Both the position numbers and the translations under genes were made by a program. From Burkholderiales bacterium (lineage in GTDB: Bacteria > Pseudomonadota > Gammaproteobacteria > Burkholderiales > Burkholderiaceae_C), in the NCBI GenBank assembly GCA_016213325.1, contig JACRAY010000014.1:62001-126000 (forward strand): a stretch of DNA of 64,000 nucleotides, written 5' to 3'. This document shows positions 59,175 through 64,000 of this stretch, in pieces. The notes under the pieces were generated by a model, which ran no database searches, was not told the DNA's origin, and worked only from the letters and a program-made list of their open reading frames with translations. Within the stretch, counting starts at the first letter, position 1. Every line of letters begins with the position of its first letter.

Positions 59175-59956
59175 CGGAACTTCACGGTCAGGGGAGCAAG
59201 CGGCACGTCGAATTGTGCCGTCCAGGTTTCGCCGGGCGTCACGGGCCAGGCATCGGTCCAGGTGCCCGTGGTCACCACGTCGCCCGGCATCAGGTCGGGC
59301 GCGCCGGGACAGTCGCGCAGTGACACCAGGAAGTGCATCAGCGCGTGCAGCGGACCGTCGAGCACGTTGGCGCCCACGCCCTGGTCGACGACTCTGCCAT
59401 CCTTGGCCAGCGTCACGCGAGCGTTCGCCAGCCGCTCCTCGAACGACGCCGCATCCTGCACCGTGGTGTCGACGGCGATGCGTGTGCCGACCAGCAGCCG
59501 CGCGTGCAACGCGCCGTCGCACACCGTGTCGGCGGCCAGGAAGCGCCATTCCGGCTGGTGCGACTGCACGATCTCGAAGCCGGGCGCCACCCACTCGATG
59601 CACGCGAACAGCTGCTCCGGCGTGGCTTGGGCCGGCGGTGTGGCCGCGATGCCGAACACGCATTCGGGTTCGATGCGCGGCTGGCAGGTGCCGGCAAGCG
59701 ACAGCCCGGCCTCGCCGTCGCAGAACAACAGCGTGGTCTCGTAAACCGTCCCCCAGATGGGCGCGAACACCTGGTAGCGCGGCCAGATCGTGCGGTTGGT
59801 GAAGCCCACCTTGAAGCCGCGCGGCTTCTCGCCACGGGCCACGCGCAACCGGCGCACGGCCAGCGCCTGCTGGTAGGCTGCCTCGACGTCCAGGCCGCAG
59901 CCTTGCGACCAGAAGCTCGCGTGGTCGTGATGGCGCAGCAATTGCTCGGGTGTCAT
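59171..59956 (-). CDS. 2-keto-4-pentenoate hydratase-like protein (FAH superfamily)
   Basis: This 261-residue protein resembles the hydratases of meta-cleavage pathways (MhpD/DmpE type), which add water to 2-hydroxypentadienoate. Metal-binding acidic residues are in RIEPECVFGIA and in the later FEIVQSHQPEW region. The start at 59956 is chosen at MTPEQLL. Ring-cleavage enzymes are not in the window, so its pathway is not clear. Confidence 0.8.
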   Translation of the reverse strand: MTPEQLLRHHDHASFWSQGCGLDVEAAYQQALAVRRLRVARGEKPRGFKVGFTNRTIWPRYQVFAPIWGTVYETTLLFCDGEAGLSLAGTCQPRIEPECVFGIAATPPAQATPEQLFACIEWVAPGFEIVQSHQPEWRFLAADTVCDGALHARLLVGTRIAVDTTVQDAASFEERLANARVTLAKDGRVVDQGVGANVLDGPLHALMHFLVSLRDCPGAPDLMPGDVVTTGTWTDAWPVTPGETWTAQFDVPLAPLTVKFR

Positions 59957-60085
59957 CGTTTCGTGAAATTGTTGGGACAAAGCGTAGCCGCTCGCCGGGC
60001 GTTTGGCTATCCCTCGTGAGGTTGTGCACACTCCCTGCGAATTGCTGGGCCAGCGGCGTTGCATGGAGCGCCGCAAAGGCGCGCA

Positions 60086-60499
60086 ATGACGGCCATGTCA
60101 TCGCCGGTTACGCTGCCCCCGCTGATGGAGTACCTGCCCTCGGGTGTGTGGGCCGACCTGCACCACGGGCGCAAGCCGAAGACGCATCCGCTCGACGGCA
60201 TCCGCATGGAACTGTGGCGAGCCTTCCGGCACCTGTTCCCGCCGCACGCCGTCGCCCTGCAGAACGACCACGGCGCCATCCTCGTGTCGTGGTCGATGGC
60301 CGACGACCCGCATGCCACCAGCGCCTATGCCGCGCCCATCATGCTGCGGCTCGAGCCCGAACTGGTCGAGCTGCTCGAAGAGGCCGACGAGGCCTATCGA
60401 AAGCGCGTGGCGGCCAACCAGGAACAGTACCTGCGTTGCGGCCTGGTGGGCTACGACCCCTACGCCTGCGCGAACGCACGCGTCATCATCCTCGGTTGA
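60086..60499 (+). CDS. Protein of unknown function
   Basis: A 137-residue soluble protein with no signal peptide. It has recognisable blocks PSGVWADLHHGRKPKTHPLDGI and YDPYACANARVIILG but no named family. Several Met codons (60086, 60095) are possible. Its stop is adjacent to the PBP gene stop, so the two genes are convergent. Confidence 0.6.
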   Translation: MTAMSSPVTLPPLMEYLPSGVWADLHHGRKPKTHPLDGIRMELWRAFRHLFPPHAVALQNDHGAILVSWSMADDPHATSAYAAPIMLRLEPELVELLEEADEAYRKRVAANQEQYLRCGLVGYDPYACANARVIILG

Positions 60500-62521
60500 T
60501 CACTGCAAAGCCTTGAAGATGCGGCCGATGAGGTCGTTGACGAACTCCTGCACGGGGTCGGGGCCGCGCCGCGTCGGGTAGCGGCGCGGGATGTCGAACT
60601 CGGCCTGGGCGTCGATCCAGCGGTAACGCAGCGACTGCTGGAACACGTCGCCCACGATGGGCAGCGCACTGCGCGCGCCCTGCCCCCACGAGTCGCCCAT
60701 GGTCACCTTGTTGTCGTTGAAGCCGACCCAGGCGCCGCCCACCAGCTCGGGGTGCATCAGCAGGAACCAGCCGTCGCTGGTGTCCTGCGTGGTGCCGGTC
60801 TTGCCGGCTACGTCGGCGTCGATGCCGTAGCGCGTGCGGATGGCCGCGCCGGTGCCTTCGTCCACCACGCCGCGCATGACATCCACCAGCTTCAGCGACT
60901 GCGTGCGCGACATCGCCTGCACCGGCTTGGGCGCCTCGAAAGCCTGCAGCACGTTGCCCTTGCGGTCCTCGATGCGCAGCACGAGCACGGGCTCGAGGTA
61001 GCGCCCGCCGTTGGCCATGGTGCCGTAGGCCGCCACCATTTCCTTCAACGTGACGGGGCTGGTGCCGAGCGCGAGCGACGGCACCACGTCGAGCTTGCTG
61101 TACTTGACGCCCATTGCCTGCGCCAGCTCCGCCACCCGCGCCGCGCCCACGCGCTGCACCAGCTGCGCCGTGATGCGGTTGCGCGAGAACACCAGCCCAT
61201 CGCGCAGCGTCACCGGCTGGAAGCTGGGCGGCGCGGGGTCGTTGGGGCTCCACACGCCGCCGCCCTTTTCCTTGATGGAAACCGGCTGGTCGATGAAGAA
61301 CGAGTCGGGCGAGAAGCCCTGCTCGAAGGCGGCCGCGTAGACGAACGGCTTGAAGGTGGAGCCGGCCTGGCGCCGGGCCTGGTTGACGTGGTCGAATTGC
61401 TCGCGCTCGAAGTCGCTGCTGCCCACCCAGGCGCGGATGTAGCCGTTGCGCGGGTCGATGGCGAGGAAGCCGGCCTGCAGCAGCTGGCGGTCCTGCCCCT
61501 TCTGCCGGCGCCGGTCGGCCAGTTGCTGCAGTTGCGCCACTTGCCGCGACACCGCGGAATTGGCCGCCTTCTGCAGCCGCGTGTGCAGCGTGGTGCGGAT
61601 CACGAGCCCGTCGGCGTACACGTCGTAGCCCTTGCGGTCGGCCCAGTCGATCAGCCACTTGCGCAGCATCTGCGCGATGTGCGGTGCCGGGCCCAGCGGC
61701 TCGGGCTGCCGCTCGAAGTCGAGCTTGAGCGGCCGCTTCGACAGCACGTCGAGCCGCTCGGCGTCGAGCTTGCCGTGCCGGGCCATCTGCGCCAGCACCG
61801 TGTTGCGGCGCTGCACCGCGCGCTCGGGGTTGAGCACGGGGTTGTAGTAGCTGGTGCCCTTGAGCATGCCGATCAGCGTGGCGCTTTCCAGCACGTCGAG
61901 CTTGTCGGCCGTCTTGTCGAAGTAGGTGCGCGCGGCCATCTCGATGCCGAACGCGTTGTAGAGGAAGGGCACCGTGTTGAGATAGACCTCCAGGATCTCC
62001 TGCTTGGAGTACACGGCTTCGATCTTCAGCGCCGTGATCGCCTCTTTCAGCTTGCGCGTGACGGTAGGTGCGCGGCCGATCTCCTCGGGATACAGGTTGC
62101 GCGCCAGCTGCTGCGTGATGGTCGAGCCGCCCTGCCGATTGCCGCCCAGCGTGTGGAACACGGCGGCCCCGGTGCGCCGCCAGTCGATGCCGCGGTGCGA
62201 ATAGAAGCGGTGGTCCTCGGTGGCGATCAGCGCGTCCAGCACGTGCGGCGACACCTTCTTCAAAGGCACCCACTGGCGGTTGAGCCGGCGGAACTCGGCC
62301 AGCACCACGCCGTCGGCCGCGACCACGCGCGCCGGCACTTCGGTCTTGGCCTTGCGCAGGTCGGCGGTGCTCGGCGTGAAGGGGATGAGCAACAGCGTGT
62401 ACGCCAGCAGCAGCGCAGGCAGCGCCAGCGCCGCGCGCCACGGGTGGCTGCGCACCGCGGCCCAGCCGCGGCGCAGCAACTCGGCGCCCTGGTCAAGGGC
62501 GCGCTGGACGGCCGGCCTCAT
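60500..62521 (-). CDS. Class A penicillin-binding protein (PBP1A family)
   Basis: This bifunctional protein of about 673 residues polymerises glycan and crosslinks peptides. It has one N-terminal membrane anchor, a GT51 transglycosylase domain (ATEDHRFYSHRGIDWRR, GGSTITQQLARN) and a transpeptidase domain with SxxK in AGSTFKPFVYA, SRN in VFSRNRIT and KTGTT. It lacks the extra domain of long PBP1a proteins. The start at 62521 (MRPAVQ) is preferred over 62551; neither has a strong RBS. Confidence 0.93.
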   Translation of the reverse strand: MRPAVQRALDQGAELLRRGWAAVRSHPWRAALALPALLLAYTLLLIPFTPSTADLRKAKTEVPARVVAADGVVLAEFRRLNRQWVPLKKVSPHVLDALIATEDHRFYSHRGIDWRRTGAAVFHTLGGNRQGGSTITQQLARNLYPEEIGRAPTVTRKLKEAITALKIEAVYSKQEILEVYLNTVPFLYNAFGIEMAARTYFDKTADKLDVLESATLIGMLKGTSYYNPVLNPERAVQRRNTVLAQMARHGKLDAERLDVLSKRPLKLDFERQPEPLGPAPHIAQMLRKWLIDWADRKGYDVYADGLVIRTTLHTRLQKAANSAVSRQVAQLQQLADRRRQKGQDRQLLQAGFLAIDPRNGYIRAWVGSSDFEREQFDHVNQARRQAGSTFKPFVYAAAFEQGFSPDSFFIDQPVSIKEKGGGVWSPNDPAPPSFQPVTLRDGLVFSRNRITAQLVQRVGAARVAELAQAMGVKYSKLDVVPSLALGTSPVTLKEMVAAYGTMANGGRYLEPVLVLRIEDRKGNVLQAFEAPKPVQAMSRTQSLKLVDVMRGVVDEGTGAAIRTRYGIDADVAGKTGTTQDTSDGWFLLMHPELVGGAWVGFNDNKVTMGDSWGQGARSALPIVGDVFQQSLRYRWIDAQAEFDIPRRYPTRRGPDPVQEFVNDLIGRIFKALQ

Positions 62522-62572
62522 GCCGGCCAATCTAGGACCGCCAGGGTCCATCGGGTGTCAGAGCTTGTACCG

Positions 62573-63037
62573 TCAACCGGTACGCTTCATCTGGAATTCA
62601 CACAACGGCTCCCATTTGATGCCGTCGCCCGAGTACTCCCAGACGCCCGTGAGCGAGTCTTCGGTGTCGAACACCAGGCGGCCGCGCTCGGTCGGCCCCG
62701 TGATGGTCCACACGCCCGCCGCGTCCACCGTCATCTCGTATACCCGGCCGATGTTGGGGTTGGTGAACATGTGCGAGAAATACTTGCCCTTGGCGCCGTC
62801 GTGCGTGATGACTTCGACGCCCTTGCACGTTTCACCGCCGATCTCGCCGGTCCACGCGTGCAACATCATCACGTTGCCGGGCAGCCATTCGTAGTTCTCC
62901 TGCAGGTCCATCTTGCCGCCCGCGAAGCCGTGGGCGGTGACCGACTTGCCGGTGGTGCGCCAGCGGCCGGCCAGCACGTCGAGCTTGCGCTCGGCGGCAG
63001 TCGGCTGTGCGGGGATTTCGAAGTTCTGGGACATCAT
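62573..63037 (-). CDS. DUF1579-type lipocalin-like protein
   Basis: This 154-residue soluble protein resembles DUF1579 family members, with LDVLAGRWRTTGKS, VMMLHAWTGE and a C-terminal WEYSGDGIKWEPLCEF block forming a beta-barrel. Function is not known. Two ATGs (63037, 63034) are equivalent. Confidence 0.75.
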   Translation of the reverse strand: MMSQNFEIPAQPTAAERKLDVLAGRWRTTGKSVTAHGFAGGKMDLQENYEWLPGNVMMLHAWTGEIGGETCKGVEVITHDGAKGKYFSHMFTNPNIGRVYEMTVDAAGVWTITGPTERGRLVFDTEDSLTGVWEYSGDGIKWEPLCEFQMKRTG

Positions 63038-63122
63038 GGCCTTGTTCTCCGGTCGGCGTTTCGACAGAAGGGCACTATGGTCCCGAACGGGGCCGATCGG
63101 CTGTAGGACGGTTTCGCTGGCT

Positions 63123-63791
63123 CTACAGACGGGACGTGGCCTCTTTACGGTCGAGCAGGACCTTCTGGGCTGCCGGCCGCTCGCCAATGAATTTGGTATA
63201 CGCCTTGTGGTCGACGCCGCCCGCGGCCAGCAGGTCTTCGCCGTAGATGGCCTTGGTTGCCATCGCCACCAGCGACAGGCTGGCGAAGGCACTGCAGTCG
63301 GCCATGGAGAAGGTGTCGCCTGCCACATAAGGCGAGAACCTGGCCAGCCGCTTGAACGCGGCAATGCGGGTTTCCAGTTCGCTGCGGATGCGCGCGGCGT
63401 TCGCCTCGCTCAAGGGTTTGCCGCCGAAAAAGGCGGCGCTGTAGAGCTGCCGGGCGCAGATCTCCAGGTGCCAGTCGATGAAGGTCGCGAGTTCGCGCAC
63501 CTTGGCCGCCTGGTACGGGTCCGCGGGCAGCAGCGGGTTCTCGGGGTACGCGTCTTCCAGGTACTCGAGGATCACCGAGCTTTCGCAGATGCCGCCCTGC
63601 TCCGTGACGATGAAGGGGATCTTGGCGAGCGGCGAATAGGCGGCGACCTTGCCGTCCTCGCCCAGCTCCTGCCGCTTCTTCGTGGAGACTTCCTTGAAGG
63701 GGATGCCCTTTTCCAGCAGGGCCAGCTTGGCCTTGTTGTAGTAGTTGCTGATGGCGAGGCCGTGCAGTTCGATCATTGGCTGGGCTTTCAT
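63123..63791 (-). CDS. Glutathione S-transferase
   Basis: This 222-residue GST has a thioredoxin-like N-terminal domain (ELHGLAISNYYNKAKLALLEKG, with IPFIVTEQGGICESSVILEYLE containing the glutathione Glu-Ser pair) and a helical C-terminal domain. It would conjugate glutathione to an unidentified electrophile. It overlaps the upstream Bug gene by four bases. Confidence 0.9.
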   Translation of the reverse strand: MKAQPMIELHGLAISNYYNKAKLALLEKGIPFKEVSTKKRQELGEDGKVAAYSPLAKIPFIVTEQGGICESSVILEYLEDAYPENPLLPADPYQAAKVRELATFIDWHLEICARQLYSAAFFGGKPLSEANAARIRSELETRIAAFKRLARFSPYVAGDTFSMADCSAFASLSLVAMATKAIYGEDLLAAGGVDHKAYTKFIGERPAAQKVLLDRKEATSRL

Positions 63792-64000
63792 TCGGCCTTG
63801 GCGCCGGATTCCTTGACGACCTTGGCCCACTTGGCGGTCTCGGCCTGGATCAGCGCAGCCAGCGCTTCAGGCGTGCCCGGCGCGGGCTCCAGGCCCAGGC
63901 CGGTGAGCTTGTCCTTCACGTCGGGCATGGCCAGCACCTTCAGCGCTTCGGCATTGATGCGCATCTGCACGTCGCGCGGGATGCCGGCCGGGCCGAGCAT
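63788..64000 (-). CDS. C-terminal part of a Bug-type tricarboxylate-binding protein (5' end outside window)
   Basis: The visible 70 residues (LGPAGIPRDVQMRINAEALKVL and so on to AKWAKVVKESGAKAE) match the C-terminal end of Bug-family periplasmic binding proteins of tripartite tricarboxylate transporters. The rest lies beyond the right edge. It overlaps the GST start in an ATGA junction. Confidence 0.8.
   Translation of the reverse strand: MLGPAGIPRDVQMRINAEALKVLAMPDVKDKLTGLGLEPAPGTPEALAALIQAETAKWAKVVKESGAKAE

Overview
The window looks like chromosomal DNA from a GC-rich betaproteobacterium of the Burkholderiales, most likely family Comamonadaceae (Ramlibacter/Variovorax-like). The markers are a hisZ-purA-phosphoribosyltransferase run, the PHA repressor PhaR, a 3-hydroxybutyrate dehydrogenase, Bug-type tricarboxylate-binding proteins, an OmpR/EnvZ pair and dense coding with many 4-base stop/start overlaps. 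The genus is an inference; no rRNA lies in the window.

Layout. 1-6.7 kb: the tail of a Ser/Thr kinase-like protein, ybbA and tesA divergent from overlapping ATGs, selU, an SMP-30-like protein, metC, an ADP-ribosylglycohydrolase and a small membrane protein. 6.9-10.6 kb: a purine-type phosphoribosyltransferase, purA, hisZ and phaR. 10.7-12.6 kb: an RsbQ-like hydrolase followed by a PAS histidine kinase. 12.7-18.8 kb: a seven-gene minus-strand operon encoding a Tat-targeted thiamine-dependent E1 alpha subunit, E1 beta, a zinc ribbon, two paralogous monohaem cytochromes c, an MBOAT O-acyltransferase and an SGNH-like partner. 18.9-25.8 kb: tRNA-Val(GAC), relA with an overlapping hydrolase, bdhA, a phosphoesterase/lipid kinase pair and a SIMPL protein. 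25.9-33 kb: ompR-envZ, ispD-ispF and mfd. 33-34.4 kb: a compact merR / merT-merP-GDCCVxC module with a readable MerR operator and no merA. 34.4-41.2 kb: a ClpP-like protease, topoisomerase IB, a CvpA-CAP fusion, a carotenoid oxygenase, serB, two orphans and a truncated Bug gene. 41.2-50.2 kb: a 7TM-DISM hybrid-sensing kinase with phoD, an MFS transporter, a branched-chain amino-acid binding protein, pssA, a DUF5985 pair and thpR. 50-56 kb: a haem-binding lipoprotein, FHA and stress proteins, and cell-wall enzymes. 56-64 kb: two convergent MFS carriers, a transglutaminase/hydratase pair, a class A PBP, a DUF1579 protein, a GST and the end of another Bug protein.

The most unusual system is the operon at 12.66-18.77 kb. 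A pyruvate-dehydrogenase-like E1 pair, whose alpha subunit carries a clear twin-arginine signal, is encoded with two exported cytochromes c and no E2 or E3. This suggests an alpha-keto-acid oxidation in the periplasm that passes electrons to haem c instead of lipoamide/NAD. The operon ends with a membrane O-acyltransferase pair that could use or modify a product outside the cytoplasm.

Several families of palindromic repeats are scattered through the window. One 24-base element forms the last codons of ispF and also sits in frame inside mfd. A CGCAGAAG-type repeat occurs twice, and one copy abuts the broken end of a Bug gene.
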